A stretch of 50,534 nucleotides of DNA. Source: a bacterium (lineage in GTDB: Bacteria; UBP14; UBA6098; B30-G16). The position numbers were made by a program, and so were the translations under genes. Location: the NCBI GenBank assembly GCA_030613005.1, contig JAUWMV010000015.1:1-50534 (forward strand), given 5' to 3'. Of the stretch, positions 8,210 through 17,777 are shown piece by piece. Under the pieces are notes generated by a model that worked only from the letters and a program-made list of their open reading frames with translations, did not search any database and was not told the DNA's origin. Positions within the stretch are counted from its first letter, which is position 1. Each line of letters starts with the position of its first letter.

Positions 8210-8995
8210 TTATGGAAATTTTTTGTTGCGGACATCCTCGGCAAATTGCGATGCAGCCTTAATTATCTCGCTTTTCAAGTCGGTATATTTTCGTGCAAAT
8301 GGTGGCATGAACTTATCATAAAGTCCGAGTATATCGTTCAGCACAAGAATCTGACCATCACAATGGGGACCTGAACCTATACCTATTGTAGGGATTTTCA
8401 TAGCTTCGGTAATTCGAGCTGCGGTTTCAGAATAGGTTTTTTCTATAACTAACGCAAAAACTCCAACATCCTGAAGCATTAGTGCATCCTCGATGAGTCT
8501 TTCCGCTTCGGCTTCGCTTTTACCCTGAGTTCTATATCCACCAAGCTCATTTACCGATTGCGGAAGCATTCCTATGTGTCCCAGAACCGGTATTCCCGAT
8601 TCTATCATCGCCTTAGCGACATTAGCGAAATTCTTTCCACCCTCGATTTTAACCGCCTGAGCCCCAACCTGAAGAAATTTTCCAGCGTTTATTACAGCGT
8701 CATTAATGCTGCCCTGATAAGATAAAAACGGCATATCCGCAGAAACAAAAGCATGCTTAACCGCTCGTGCCACTGCTTCAGTGTGATACAGCATTTTCTG
8801 CATCGTAGCGCTCAATGTAGTTTCTGAGCCATAAAGCACCATCTCCACTGAATCTCCTACCAATATTAAATCGACGCCTGCTTCGTCAAGATATTTAGCG
8901 GTGAAGTAATCGTATGCCGTAAGAGAAACAATGGGCACATGTTGCTTTTTTAAATCTGTAAACGAAAATATTGTCAGCTTTCGCTTTTCTGTCAT
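8210..8995 (-). CDS. panB: 3-methyl-2-oxobutanoate hydroxymethyltransferase
   Basis: The 261-residue protein matches PanB in length and motifs. Magnesium ligands D48 (LVGDSV) and D87 (DMPF), substrate-contact E118 (KIEGG) and catalytic-base-type E185 (ALVIEK) are all in place. The phrase LSYQGSINDAVINAGKFLQ is typical. PanB transfers the hydroxymethyl group from 5,10-methylenetetrahydrofolate to 2-oxoisovalerate, the first step towards pantothenate and CoA. GAGGA precedes the ATG. Neither panC nor panD is adjacent, so the pathway genes are dispersed or the gene stands alone. Confidence 0.95.
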   Translation of the reverse strand: MTEKRKLTIFSFTDLKKQHVPIVSLTAYDYFTAKYLDEAGVDLILVGDSVEMVLYGSETTLSATMQKMLYHTEAVARAVKHAFVSADMPFLSYQGSINDAVINAGKFLQVGAQAVKIEGGKNFANVAKAMIESGIPVLGHIGMLPQSVNELGGYRTQGKSEAEAERLIEDALMLQDVGVFALVIEKTYSETAARITEAMKIPTIGIGSGPHCDGQILVLNDILGLYDKFMPPFARKYTDLKSEIIKAASQFAEDVRNKKFP

Positions 8996-9088
8996 AATAT
9001 TGTCCTCATATGAAATAACTTATTTATCACTTTCCTATGTATAAATTACTATAGTGATCAAATTTTCAACTATCTATTCAAAAACAAC

Positions 9089-10222
9089 TTAATTCTTTGC
9101 AAGTGCAACAGCTTTTTTAACCACATCATCCATCGAGGAGAAAACATGAATTTTCGCCTTCCGAAGAATTTCACGACCCTTATCCTCATTTGTGCCAGTT
9201 AATCGTGCAATAATTGGAATAGTTGGCTTAAATTCCTCGATAGCCTCAACCAAACCGTTAGCGATATCGTCACATCGAGTTATTCCTCCGAAGATATTAA
9301 ACAATATAACCTTAACTTTTGGATCGCGTGTTATTATTTTCAATGCGGAGATAACTTTCTTAGGGTTAGATGAGCCACCTACATCGAGGAAATTGGACGG
9401 TTCGTCACCATAGTGTTTAACTAGATCCATAGTTGCCATTGCCAGACCAGCACCATTGACAACGCAACCTATATTGCCAGTTAGCTTCACAAATGACAAT
9501 CCAGCGGATTTAGCCTCGAGTTCCTCAGGAGTACTTTCGTCGGGATCGCGCCAGCTCTCAAGTTCAGGATGTTTCATTAGTCCGTTGTCATCCAGAACTA
9601 TCTTAGCATCGACACAAATAAGTTGTCCCTGTGGTGTTAACACCATAGGATTTATTTCAGCCAAACTTGCATTAACTGATATAAATGTATTATAAAGCTT
9701 TAGAAGCATGTCGATTCCCTGCTTTATAACATCGGGATCGTCGTATATCTTCTCCATAAGATACCTTGCTGCATACGGTCTTAAACCTAAGAACGGATCG
9801 GTGTATACCTTGAAAATTTTCTCTGGAGTATTTCGAGCAACCTGCTCGATATCCACACCACCCTCAGAGGAAGCCATAATTACTACTTTTTTGGTCTTTC
9901 TATCCAGGATTACACCGAAATATGCTTCATGTTTTATGTCTACAGCTTTTGTTACCAGAACTTTTTTAACTTTTAATCCTTTAATATCCATACCAAGTAT
10001 CTTCTGGGCAATTTCCCTCGCTTCCTGAGGTGACTTTGCCAATTTAACACCACCAGCTTTACCGCGACCTCCCACCAGCACTTGAGCCTTCACTACAGTC
10101 TTTCCGTTATATTCACGTGCTATATCGAAAACTTCGTCTGGCGTTTCGGCGACTTTACCCTCTTGTACGTTGCAACCGTTTCTTCTGAAAAGCTCCTTTG
10201 CTCGATACTCTTGCAGTTTCAT
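9089..10222 (-). CDS. sucC: succinate-CoA ligase (ADP-forming) subunit beta
   Basis: The 377-residue protein has the SucC layout. An ATP-grasp domain comes first (QVLVGGRGKAGGVKLAK, then NPMVLTPQGQLICVDAKI with metal and nucleotide ligands). The C-terminal ligase domain follows (GNIGCVVNGAGLAMATMDLV, IFGGITRCDDIANGLVEAI). With the alpha subunit it interconverts succinyl-CoA and succinate with substrate-level phosphorylation. The alpha subunit gene sucD is not adjacent, which is unusual because the pair is normally an operon. The next gene leftward is panB, about 90 bases away. Confidence 0.95.
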   Translation of the reverse strand: MKLQEYRAKELFRRNGCNVQEGKVAETPDEVFDIAREYNGKTVVKAQVLVGGRGKAGGVKLAKSPQEAREIAQKILGMDIKGLKVKKVLVTKAVDIKHEAYFGVILDRKTKKVVIMASSEGGVDIEQVARNTPEKIFKVYTDPFLGLRPYAARYLMEKIYDDPDVIKQGIDMLLKLYNTFISVNASLAEINPMVLTPQGQLICVDAKIVLDDNGLMKHPELESWRDPDESTPEELEAKSAGLSFVKLTGNIGCVVNGAGLAMATMDLVKHYGDEPSNFLDVGGSSNPKKVISALKIITRDPKVKVILFNIFGGITRCDDIANGLVEAIEEFKPTIPIIARLTGTNEDKGREILRKAKIHVFSSMDDVVKKAVALAKN

Positions 10223-10496
10223 ACATGCTCCTTATCTTATTGCATATCTTACAGATGCAATTTAATCATCTTGCTTCAATTTAAAAATCAAATTCATATT
10301 TAATCTTCATAAAGACAGTGCAATCAAATTGTGAAAATATAGAATAAGGAAACCTTCTATCAATATTCTTCCAATCTTTTTTTTTATGAAGGCGATCCAA
10401 AAGAATCTGCTCTACTTTGGAACTAATATTTTTTAAGAATAATATTTGAACAACAAAACTCCAAAAAAACAGTACTTTCCTTTTCCTAAAAACAGT

Positions 10497-10525
10497 TTTA
10501 CAAAACATTTTTTAAATAGTATATT
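10497..10525 (+). promoter_or_regulatory. promoter of the PorV-like/secreted peptidase gene run
   Basis: TTTACA (10497-10502), 17 bases, then TATATT (10520-10525) make a good sigma70-type promoter. The predicted start is near 10532, and GGAGG follows at 10550. The rest of the 335-base divergent spacer from sucC (10223-10496) is AT-rich, and I see no gene or further strong signal in it. Confidence 0.6.
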
Positions 10526-10560
10526 CTGCAATTGGGAAAAATATATGTTGGAGGTATGTG

Positions 10561-11424
10561 GTGAAGGGAAGTTTTTTTTCATTAACATTTCTTTTAATTG
10601 TTCTTTTATTTTCACCATTGCGGTGCTCACCACTGTGGATACACCTGACATTGCCTCGCTCACCTGAGGATTTCGCTTTAGCAGGTGCGATTCCAATGGC
10701 ATGGTCAAATCCCGCAGTAGTTAACGATAAAGTTTTCCAGGTTTCCACCGGTTATTCAATACGATTTGGAGATGAGAGCGAGAATTACGCTTTTGTTTCC
10801 TATAAATGGAGGGACAATATCGGTGTTTTTGGTCGAGCTAATTTTAACACAGTATCCGATCTTGAAGCACGAATATATCCAACCGAATTGCCAGATTATT
10901 ATTTCTCAGCGCAGAGATCGGACTTCATGGTAGGCGCTTCATATCACATCAGTGAATTTATTTGGGTTGGTGCATCTACAAAGTATGTTTACGAATCATT
11001 AGAATTTGAAAAGGTTGAAGGTTATGCATTTTCACTGGGAGCTACCGTTCAGAAGGGAAAATTTAACTATGCAGCCTCCATAGATAACATAGGTAAATCA
11101 CAGAAATATATTGAATTTCTGTATCCCATGCCCACTGTTTTAAGATTTTGGGTAGGCTATGAAAGTGATTTCTATAGAATAGGCGTTTCGTATTCAAATT
11201 TCTCAGATTTGCCCGATTATGCATCAGTAGGACTGACTGCAACACCAGTGCAATGGATTTCGCTTCACGCAGGTTATGTCATTCATCACGACACAAGATC
11301 GTTTTCCTTTGGTACTTCGATAAAATGGACACGATTGGCTGTAGATTATTCCATTGCCGCCTTTGGGGAGCTCGGATATGCACATAATTTCGGCATAAGC
11401 TACTGCTACATTCAACCTGATTAA
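10561..11424 (+). CDS. outer membrane beta-barrel protein, PorV/UPF0164-like
   Basis: Start codons GTG 10558 and GTG 10561 are both possible. The second is six bases from GGAGG (10550-10554) and is preferred. A signal peptide (FFSLTFLLIVLLFSPLRC) is followed by SPEDFALAGAIPMAWSNPAV, the typical N-terminal phrase of PorV/PorQ-type barrels. Alternating aromatic/polar strands then run to a C-terminal aromatic strand (NFGISYCYIQPD). The family sits in the outer membrane, often with secretion or fatty acid transport roles. It is the first gene of a rightward run of exported proteins. The exact transport role is not visible. Confidence 0.75.
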   Translation: MKGSFFSLTFLLIVLLFSPLRCSPLWIHLTLPRSPEDFALAGAIPMAWSNPAVVNDKVFQVSTGYSIRFGDESENYAFVSYKWRDNIGVFGRANFNTVSDLEARIYPTELPDYYFSAQRSDFMVGASYHISEFIWVGASTKYVYESLEFEKVEGYAFSLGATVQKGKFNYAASIDNIGKSQKYIEFLYPMPTVLRFWVGYESDFYRIGVSYSNFSDLPDYASVGLTATPVQWISLHAGYVIHHDTRSFSFGTSIKWTRLAVDYSIAAFGELGYAHNFGISYCYIQPD

Positions 11425-11466
11425 TTTAAGCAGTGCTTTATCAATAGACAAATATATATTTAAATC

Positions 11467-13635
11467 ATGATGAATATGATGAGAATATGGCAATTCCACT
11501 CGATTATTACACTGATATTAGGCGTAATTTGTTTTTCAAACGCACAGACAAAAGAATATATATGGTTTATTCCAGATCATGATGTAATAACTTCTTCATT
11601 TGGAGAGTTTCGAGTGGGGCACTATCATGCAGGGATCGATATCCGCGCAAATTCAGGCACTCCCATTGTAGCTCCTGCAAATGGCTGGATCAGACGAGTT
11701 ACTGTTACTCCCTGGGGCTACGGAAAAGTTCTGTATTTCTCGTTCGAGGATACTTTTACCGCTGTCTATGCGCATCTATCCTCTTTTGCCGAACCTATGC
11801 TTTCAAGAGTTATTAACACCCAATACAGTCGAAAATCGTTTTGTACCGATATATGGTTCAGTAAATTCGAGTTATTCTTCCATGCGGGAGAAACCTTGGG
11901 ATACACAGGCGGAACAGGTGCTGGTTCCCCACATTTGCATTTCGAGGTTCGTAAAAACGATAGTATGATTATTAATCCAGTATTTATTGGCATTACTACC
12001 CCGGATAATTTGCCACCAAAAATTTCGGCTGTTTCTATTAATCCATTGGATTGCATTACATGGATCGAGGAAGGTTTGCTACCTTTTCAAATATCGAATG
12101 GTAGTAAATTCTGGGACACCGATAAAGCAGTGAGATTCTGGGGAAAGATAGGATTAGCGGTTTCGACTTATGACTTAGCCGTCGAAAGCAGTCAAAACAG
12201 ACTGGGTCCGTTTAAGCTATCACTCATGTTAAACGACTCGATGATCTTTTCTTGCGAATACGATTCATTCCTGATGTCGCAAACGAGAACAATTGGATTC
12301 ATGTACGATTCCGAGCATGAGGAGTTGTTCAACAAGAGATTTCATCGGTTATATTGCTTGGGTGAGACAGACAACATGCTGCTTGCAAATCTTCCTGTTA
12401 ATGCCGGCATTATCGATGCATCGAAACTTCAGTCGGAGAGAATTTACAATTTATCAGTTGTAATCGAAGATTTAATGGGGCACATTGACAGATGTATAAT
12501 TAAAATCATACCAACAAAACCTAAGCAAATCTCCTTAAAGTATGAGCCAATGAGAAACGGAAAATACAAAATAATTGCCGAAAATGATTCAAATAATGCT
12601 ATACTTCACTATATCACCCCAGCAGGAAGCATATATTCGGAGAAAATTCTAACGAAAAGAACATATGAAAATCGTGAAGGTGGTTATTATTACCTATCCG
12701 GGTCTGATAGTGTACAATTCGAAACAAATTTCTTAGGAATAAACGGCTCACTTTCCCCAGTGCTAATTGCATGTTCACTTTTCACAGTAGCTGGACAATT
12801 CCACTACATTGCTGAATTCGATATTCCACCGCAGACAACGCCAAAATTTGAGGTAGGAAATATCCCTGCAATCTGCCAGATGATTCAACCGACTCGATGG
12901 CTAATCAGACAGATTTCAGACCCCGATCGAACACTTGTACCTATTATTCGCGCCAAAATCGACAACTTCTATACTACCAAGGTCTGCCGATATTCCCCTG
13001 AGATGTATCTCGTTCGTCCGAAAAGGAAATTTTCCAAAACTTTGAATTCTGAGAATTGGGCAGCTACAATCGATGTTCCCGAGAATGCTGTTATAGCTCC
13101 ATCTCCAATGATTGTATTTTTAGAACCGAGTATTTCCGATGCTTTTGTCAGCGATTTTTTTCATTTCGATCCACACACAACTTATTATTATAAGAGAGGT
13201 ACATTGACTTTTGAGCCACGTGCTGGAAATACAATAGATGAGGATGAACTGAGGAAAATCTGTGTGGCGAGGCTATGGCTCGGAAAAATTTACCGACAAT
13301 CCTCTCGAAGAAGTGGAAGAACTATTACATGTGCAATTTCAGCACCGGGAACTTTTATACTACTTGTTGACAATGAACCGCCGGTCATTACATTGAAGTC
13401 TCGTGCTGAGATTAGCTTTTATGTTTCTGACAACTTTTCCGGATTCGGCAAGGGCAATCTGCCGGAAATTTATATCGACGATTTATGGGAATTGGCAGAA
13501 TATGACGCTGACAATGTTGTTCTAATTGCAACACCGCGAGAGCCCTTATCGAGCGGAGAACATAATGTGAGAGTATTAGCTATCGACCGTGCGGGAAATG
13601 TCTCGGAGAAGGAATTCACTATTAATGTGAGGTAG
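11467..13635 (+). CDS. secreted M23-family metallopeptidase with long C-terminal beta region
   Basis: The protein has 722 residues with a signal peptide at about 8-26. The M23 (LytM-type) domain spans about 35-175. Zinc ligands H54 and D58 lie in HYHAGIDIR, and H156/H158 in PHLHFEVR. YAHL (H103) is the usual middle motif. The remaining 550 residues are beta-rich and unrecognised. They end with an Ig-like phrase (SSGEHNVRVLAIDRAGNVSE), which suggests surface or cell-wall binding. M23 enzymes cut peptidoglycan cross-links. An insertion of about 30 residues separates YAHL from HLHFE. No clear Shine-Dalgarno sequence precedes the several candidate Met codons, so the start is approximate. The stop is two bases before the S8 gene. 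Confidence 0.85.
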   Translation: MMNMMRIWQFHSIITLILGVICFSNAQTKEYIWFIPDHDVITSSFGEFRVGHYHAGIDIRANSGTPIVAPANGWIRRVTVTPWGYGKVLYFSFEDTFTAVYAHLSSFAEPMLSRVINTQYSRKSFCTDIWFSKFELFFHAGETLGYTGGTGAGSPHLHFEVRKNDSMIINPVFIGITTPDNLPPKISAVSINPLDCITWIEEGLLPFQISNGSKFWDTDKAVRFWGKIGLAVSTYDLAVESSQNRLGPFKLSLMLNDSMIFSCEYDSFLMSQTRTIGFMYDSEHEELFNKRFHRLYCLGETDNMLLANLPVNAGIIDASKLQSERIYNLSVVIEDLMGHIDRCIIKIIPTKPKQISLKYEPMRNGKYKIIAENDSNNAILHYITPAGSIYSEKILTKRTYENREGGYYYLSGSDSVQFETNFLGINGSLSPVLIACSLFTVAGQFHYIAEFDIPPQTTPKFEVGNIPAICQMIQPTRWLIRQISDPDRTLVPIIRAKIDNFYTTKVCRYSPEMYLVRPKRKFSKTLNSENWAATIDVPENAVIAPSPMIVFLEPSISDAFVSDFFHFDPHTTYYYKRGTLTFEPRAGNTIDEDELRKICVARLWLGKIYRQSSRRSGRTITCAISAPGTFILLVDNEPPVITLKSRAEISFYVSDNFSGFGKGNLPEIYIDDLWELAEYDADNVVLIATPREPLSSGEHNVRVLAIDRAGNVSEKEFTINVR

Positions 13636-13637
13636 GA

Positions 13638-15377
13638 ATGAGATATTTTGTATTAATAATTCTAATTTTCAACATCTCGTGGGGCATCGAGAAGCACTGG
13701 GTTTTCTTTAACGATAAAGGCTTTAATTCCCATAAGGATTCTATTGCTGCATTAGAAATCGCGAAGAATTCTCTATCTCCGAGAGCTTTTCAGAGGAGAC
13801 TAAAAATTCTTCCTGTAGAACATATCGTCGGATTCCAGGACATCCCTATTTGCCAATCTTATCTTCGTGAACTCGAGGAACTTGGTGTAGAGATTGTCCA
13901 CAAAAGCAAATGGCTTAACGCAGTTTCTGTAAGGGCTGATAAACTCACTCTCCAAACCGTTAAGGAGTTTCAATTTGTTAAAAGCGTAATTCCTGCGGCT
14001 GTGAGTTCAAGATCGGAACCGGATACCACCGATTACAGGGAAGCAGGTGATCAATTGAGAATGCTTAATGTTGAATATCTTCACAAAGTTAGAGTTGCAG
14101 GAAAGGACGTCCTTATCTTGATAAATGATACTGGATTTAATCCTTTCCACGTGGCTTTGAGAAACGCAGACCTTATTGCGCAATGGGATTTTGTCGATGA
14201 CGATTCATTTGTGTATTATAGAACTGGTGATTTAACTAGTCCGTCGATAGCAAGGCATGGGTCATTTTGTTGGTCACTTGTAGGAGGATACGAAGAAAAC
14301 AGATTTTGTGGAGTCGCGCCTGATGCAAGTTTCCTTCTCGCTCGAACCGAGGATATTTCAAGCGAAACACCTATCGAAGAGGACAACTGGATTGCTGCAA
14401 TAGAATGGGCAGATTCCTTTGGCGTTGATATTATGACATCCTCACTTGCGTATAGACTTTGGTATGTTCCATCCTCATATAACGGAGACCGAGCACTAAT
14501 AAGCATCGCCGCTGATCATGCAGCCAATATAGGCATTACAGTATTCAACTCCGCAGGAAATTCCGGACCAGGGTATAGAACAATCTCAGCACCGGGAGAT
14601 GCTGATAGCATTATCACAGTAGGAGCGTGCGACTATACAGGCGCTGTAACGAATTTTTCTTCAAGAGGTCCCACCGCAGACGATAGAATTAAGCCTGAAA
14701 TTCTTGCACCGGGAAGTTACATATACGGCGTTAATGGTCTTTCAAATAGCGAATATACACGGTCAAGTGGTACTTCTATGTCATGCCCACTTGCAGCTGG
14801 AGTCGGTGTATTACTTCAAAGTCTACGACCGTCATTGTTACCTCTGGAGATACGAGAAGCCCTGACAATGACAGGACGACATGCAATCCGACCGAGCAAC
14901 AGACACGGTTGGGGCTTGATCGACGCTCGAAGTGCTGCGGCATATCCAATCCGCGACACTTCTTTCGTTATCTTAACTCGTGGATGGAATCTTTTTGCTT
15001 TACCAGTTGACAAAGTGACACCCACAAGGCAAATTCCAACATTATTTCCGATATACTGGTACAACAGAACCACATATGTAGGTGTCGATTCGCTTTATCC
15101 CGGTTATGGGTATTGGGTATATTCGACAACCGACACAATTTTTGAAGTAATCGGTTCAAGGATAGATTCTCTTAGTATAAACCTGCAGAGAGGATGGAAT
15201 CTTATTGGCGGATTATCAAGAAAAACATTTCGATGGGACTTTCCCTTTACATATGATATTTTTCCATTTATTTATAACTATGAAAAGGGGCTCTTTAATG
15301 TTACGACAATAATACCGCCTTCTTGCGGTGTATGGTTATTTTCACTTAAAGACACAGTATTAACACTAACTCATTGA
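13638..15377 (+). CDS. secreted subtilisin-like serine peptidase (S8)
   Basis: The protein has 579 residues. A signal peptide covers about 1-16 and an inhibitor-like propeptide about 17-120. The S8 domain has Asp164 (LINDTGF), His207 (ARHGSF), oxyanion Asn308 (NSAGNSGPG) and Ser380 (SSGTSMSCPLAAG), so it should be active. The C-terminal region from about 445 has two copies of an RGWNL-containing module (TRGWNLFALPV, QRGWNLIGGL), a repeat seen in exported proteins of this kind of organism. Start ATG 13638 follows TAGGA, where the preceding gene stops, so the two are translationally coupled. The role is probably extracellular protein degradation or processing of surface proteins. Confidence 0.88.
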   Translation: MRYFVLIILIFNISWGIEKHWVFFNDKGFNSHKDSIAALEIAKNSLSPRAFQRRLKILPVEHIVGFQDIPICQSYLRELEELGVEIVHKSKWLNAVSVRADKLTLQTVKEFQFVKSVIPAAVSSRSEPDTTDYREAGDQLRMLNVEYLHKVRVAGKDVLILINDTGFNPFHVALRNADLIAQWDFVDDDSFVYYRTGDLTSPSIARHGSFCWSLVGGYEENRFCGVAPDASFLLARTEDISSETPIEEDNWIAAIEWADSFGVDIMTSSLAYRLWYVPSSYNGDRALISIAADHAANIGITVFNSAGNSGPGYRTISAPGDADSIITVGACDYTGAVTNFSSRGPTADDRIKPEILAPGSYIYGVNGLSNSEYTRSSGTSMSCPLAAGVGVLLQSLRPSLLPLEIREALTMTGRHAIRPSNRHGWGLIDARSAAAYPIRDTSFVILTRGWNLFALPVDKVTPTRQIPTLFPIYWYNRTTYVGVDSLYPGYGYWVYSTTDTIFEVIGSRIDSLSINLQRGWNLIGGLSRKTFRWDFPFTYDIFPFIYNYEKGLFNVTTIIPPSCGVWLFSLKDTVLTLTH

Positions 15378-15387
15378 GGAGAATTTG

Positions 15388-16740
15388 ATGAAAAGAACTT
15401 CCATAAACCAACAGGACTCTGAATACAACAAGAATTCGCAGTTTGGTGCTGAATTGATGAGAACCGCAACTGTCATATTGCTATTTCTGGTTGCGTTTTC
15501 TGGCACATCCTGTGCTAAGTCACCCACCATATCGGTTCACCCTAGATCTTTTAATTTGGGAACCGTTCGTGTAGGTGAGATTATCGAACTTACAACATGG
15601 GTCAAGAACACTGGTGATAAGGATTTAATTGCAACTACAAGATCTATGTGTGACTGTATCTTGTTTTTCACTGATCTTCCAGACACAATATATCCTGGGG
15701 ATAGTGCAATAATTTTCTTCGGCTATTATGTGCCCGATACGAGTGATACGAATGAGAAAAGCATTGTAATATCCTCCAACGACAAAAAGAACAAAATAAT
15801 CCGTGTTAAAATTAATTCTATTATAAAAAAGTCAAAGCTAACGAAAGCTGACTCAACAATTGTATTACTCCCATGGCAATCGAACAATCCAGAAATATCT
15901 GCAGAAAATAATAGAGTGTTAAATGAACTTCTACCGTCTTTAGCTAAGGAATTCAATTTTAAACCTATGCCGTTTGAAATTCTAACCGACAAACTTTTTA
16001 ACGATCCTTTGCAACGAACTCGACCACCCGAAGAACTTATGCGCAAATGGGCACTTCTCGAGGGTATACGATGGATTCTGGCATACCAGATTCGAATATT
16101 ACAAGATGGGAACGCGAGGACAGATTTCTTGCTTATCGACGGTCGATCTGAGTATCCTATTGTAAAATATGTTGTTTCACCAGTTGATGATTTATATGAT
16201 TCGCTATACTCAACTTTAGAAAGAATTTATTCTAACTACAAAGGAGCAACGTATCAAGCGTTTATGTATGGGATTCAAACCAAATGGCAGAGACAGAGAA
16301 AAAAAATATTAGGACTTCCACTTCCGAAGCTCAAACTCTTTGATATTCATACCAAGAAAGAGATTAACTTACGCTCAGAAAAAGGCAAAGTTCTGTTAAT
16401 TCATTTATTCGGTCTCGATTGTGAGCACTGTGATGAGGAACTTGAATGGATGAATTCTTTTGCACAAAGAGTACCCGAAGAGCTTAAGGTATTGGGAATT
16501 TCTGTCGATATAGGCATGGAGGAAGATGTAAAAGAATTCGTTAAGGATAAGAACTTGACATATAATATATTAATACCATCTTCGGACGAAAGCATAAGAC
16601 TTGACATGCTGTATGGCGGTATTACACCGCAGACGCTTATCGTCGATCGGGAAGGTGTGGTTAGGGAATTCCTTGTGGGATTTAACCAAAACATTATTAA
16701 ACAATTAGAGATACAACTTAATAGAGCATTAGCCGAATAG
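15388..16740 (+). CDS. exported DUF1573-thioredoxin-fold fusion protein, probable lipoprotein
   Basis: ATG 15388 follows GAGGA. A later ATG at 15457 begins the hydrophobic signal (MRTATVILLFLVAFSGTSC) and could be the real start. C after GTS may be a lipidation site, but the lipobox is not canonical. A DUF1573 (Ig-like) domain follows, with VRVGEIIELTTWVKNTGDKD and the CDC motif. The middle region (STIVLLPWQ to SNYKG) weakly resembles periplasmic CsgG/LpoB-type folds. The C-terminal domain is a TlpA/redoxin fold with C345-E-H-C348 and GGITPQTLIVDREG carrying the cis-Pro. It is probably a periplasmic thiol-disulfide protein. It closes the run of exported-protein genes. Confidence 0.72.
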   Translation: MKRTSINQQDSEYNKNSQFGAELMRTATVILLFLVAFSGTSCAKSPTISVHPRSFNLGTVRVGEIIELTTWVKNTGDKDLIATTRSMCDCILFFTDLPDTIYPGDSAIIFFGYYVPDTSDTNEKSIVISSNDKKNKIIRVKINSIIKKSKLTKADSTIVLLPWQSNNPEISAENNRVLNELLPSLAKEFNFKPMPFEILTDKLFNDPLQRTRPPEELMRKWALLEGIRWILAYQIRILQDGNARTDFLLIDGRSEYPIVKYVVSPVDDLYDSLYSTLERIYSNYKGATYQAFMYGIQTKWQRQRKKILGLPLPKLKLFDIHTKKEINLRSEKGKVLLIHLFGLDCEHCDEELEWMNSFAQRVPEELKVLGISVDIGMEEDVKEFVKDKNLTYNILIPSSDESIRLDMLYGGITPQTLIVDREGVVREFLVGFNQNIIKQLEIQLNRALAE

Positions 16741-16773
16741 CTCAGAAATAAAACCATTTTAAGGGGGGTCGAA

Positions 16774-17523
16774 ATGCAAAGCTTTGCATGGATTATTGGT
16801 GCGATAATTTTAATATTGATCCTAAGCGCTATTAGAGTGCTTAAGGAGTATGAGCGAGGAGTTATTTTCAGGTTAGGGAGAATCGCCGGTTCGAGAGGAC
16901 CGGGATTAATTGTCATTATTCCCATTATTGACAAAATGATTAGAGTTACCCTAAGAACTGTCGTTTTGGATGTTCCTCCTCAGGATGTTATAACAAAGGA
17001 TAATGTGTCTGTTGAAGTCAATGCTGTCGTGTATTTCAGAGTTATAGATCCTATCAAGGCTATTGTAGAAATAGAGAACTATTTATATGCGACCAGCCAG
17101 CTTGCACAGACCACTCTCAGATCAGTTCTCGGTGAGGCTGAACTCGATGATCTGCTCTCGAATCGAGAGGTTATAAATCAGAAATTGCAGGACATTATCG
17201 ATCGCGAAACCGACCCATGGGGCATAAAGGTATCTATGGTTGAGGTTAAGCACGTGGATCTACCGGATGAGATGCGTCGTGCAATGGCAGCTCAGGCAGA
17301 AGCAGAACGAGAAAGAAGAGCCAAAGTCATCTCTGCCTTGGGAGAATTTCAGGCAGCAGCGAAACTTGCTGAAGCTGCGGAAATTATGTCTAAACAACCA
17401 GCTGCTTTACAGCTTCGATACTTACAAACGCTTAATGTAATAGCTGCCGAGAACAACTCAACAACTGTTTTCCCAATACCAATGGAGATGTTTAAACCGT
17501 TCTTCGAGAAGATATTGAAGTAA
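16774..17523 (+). CDS. slipin (stomatin/band 7, SPFH family)
   Basis: The 249-residue protein has one N-terminal membrane helix (residues about 4-20). The slipin SPFH domain follows: [39 protein letters not shown] and [20 protein letters not shown]. An Ala/Glu-rich helix ([17 protein letters not shown]) leads to a C-terminal oligomerisation region. Slipins form large rings in membrane microdomains. The usual NfeD partner gene is not next to it, which is somewhat unusual. AAGGGGGG precedes the ATG and a strong terminator follows, so it may be the last gene of the rightward unit. Confidence 0.92.
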   Translation: MQSFAWIIGAIILILILSAIRVLKEYERGVIFRLGRIAGSRGPGLIVIIPIIDKMIRVTLRTVVLDVPPQDVITKDNVSVEVNAVVYFRVIDPIKAIVEIENYLYATSQLAQTTLRSVLGEAELDDLLSNREVINQKLQDIIDRETDPWGIKVSMVEVKHVDLPDEMRRAMAAQAEAERERRAKVISALGEFQAAAKLAEAAEIMSKQPAALQLRYLQTLNVIAAENNSTTVFPIPMEMFKPFFEKILK

Positions 17524-17560
17524 TTCACAATCAGGATTCTCTCCGCCCGTTGTTGTCCAG

Positions 17561-17604
17561 AGGTTGCAGGATATTTATTAGTTTCCTGCAACCTATTTTT
17601 TTTT
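17561..17604 (+). terminator. strong intrinsic terminator after the slipin gene
   Basis: AGGTTGCAGGA (17561-17571) and TCCTGCAACCT (17584-17594) form a perfect 11-base-pair stem. An A and then nine T residues (17596-17604) follow. Confidence 0.92.
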
Positions 17605-17651
17605 CGGACCTCACCTGTTTTTGACTACTATCGAGTTTTTTTCATTATTCC

Positions 17652-17755
17652 ATCACCCGACTCCGACTAACGTCGGAGTCACCCTCTCCCTAAGGAGAGG
17701 GTAAAGAAAAGAGAGCATCATAGGTTTCCCTTTCGTATTGGGAAGAAAGGAGTTG
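17652..17755. repeat. dispersed multi-hairpin repeat, copy A
   Basis: Three hairpins lie in a row. GACTCCGAC/GTCGGAGTC is at 17659-17680, CCCTCTCC/GGAGAGGG is at 17682-17701, and a degenerate CCCTTTCGTATTGGG follows at about 17731-17745. The same order of elements recurs at 43921 and 48512. It lies between the convergent slipin and glyA genes. The stem changes in copy A (GACTCC for GATTCC) are compensated on the other arm, which argues for selection on pairing. Confidence 0.75.
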
Positions 17756-17777
17756 CAAGGATATATGAGATAAATTT

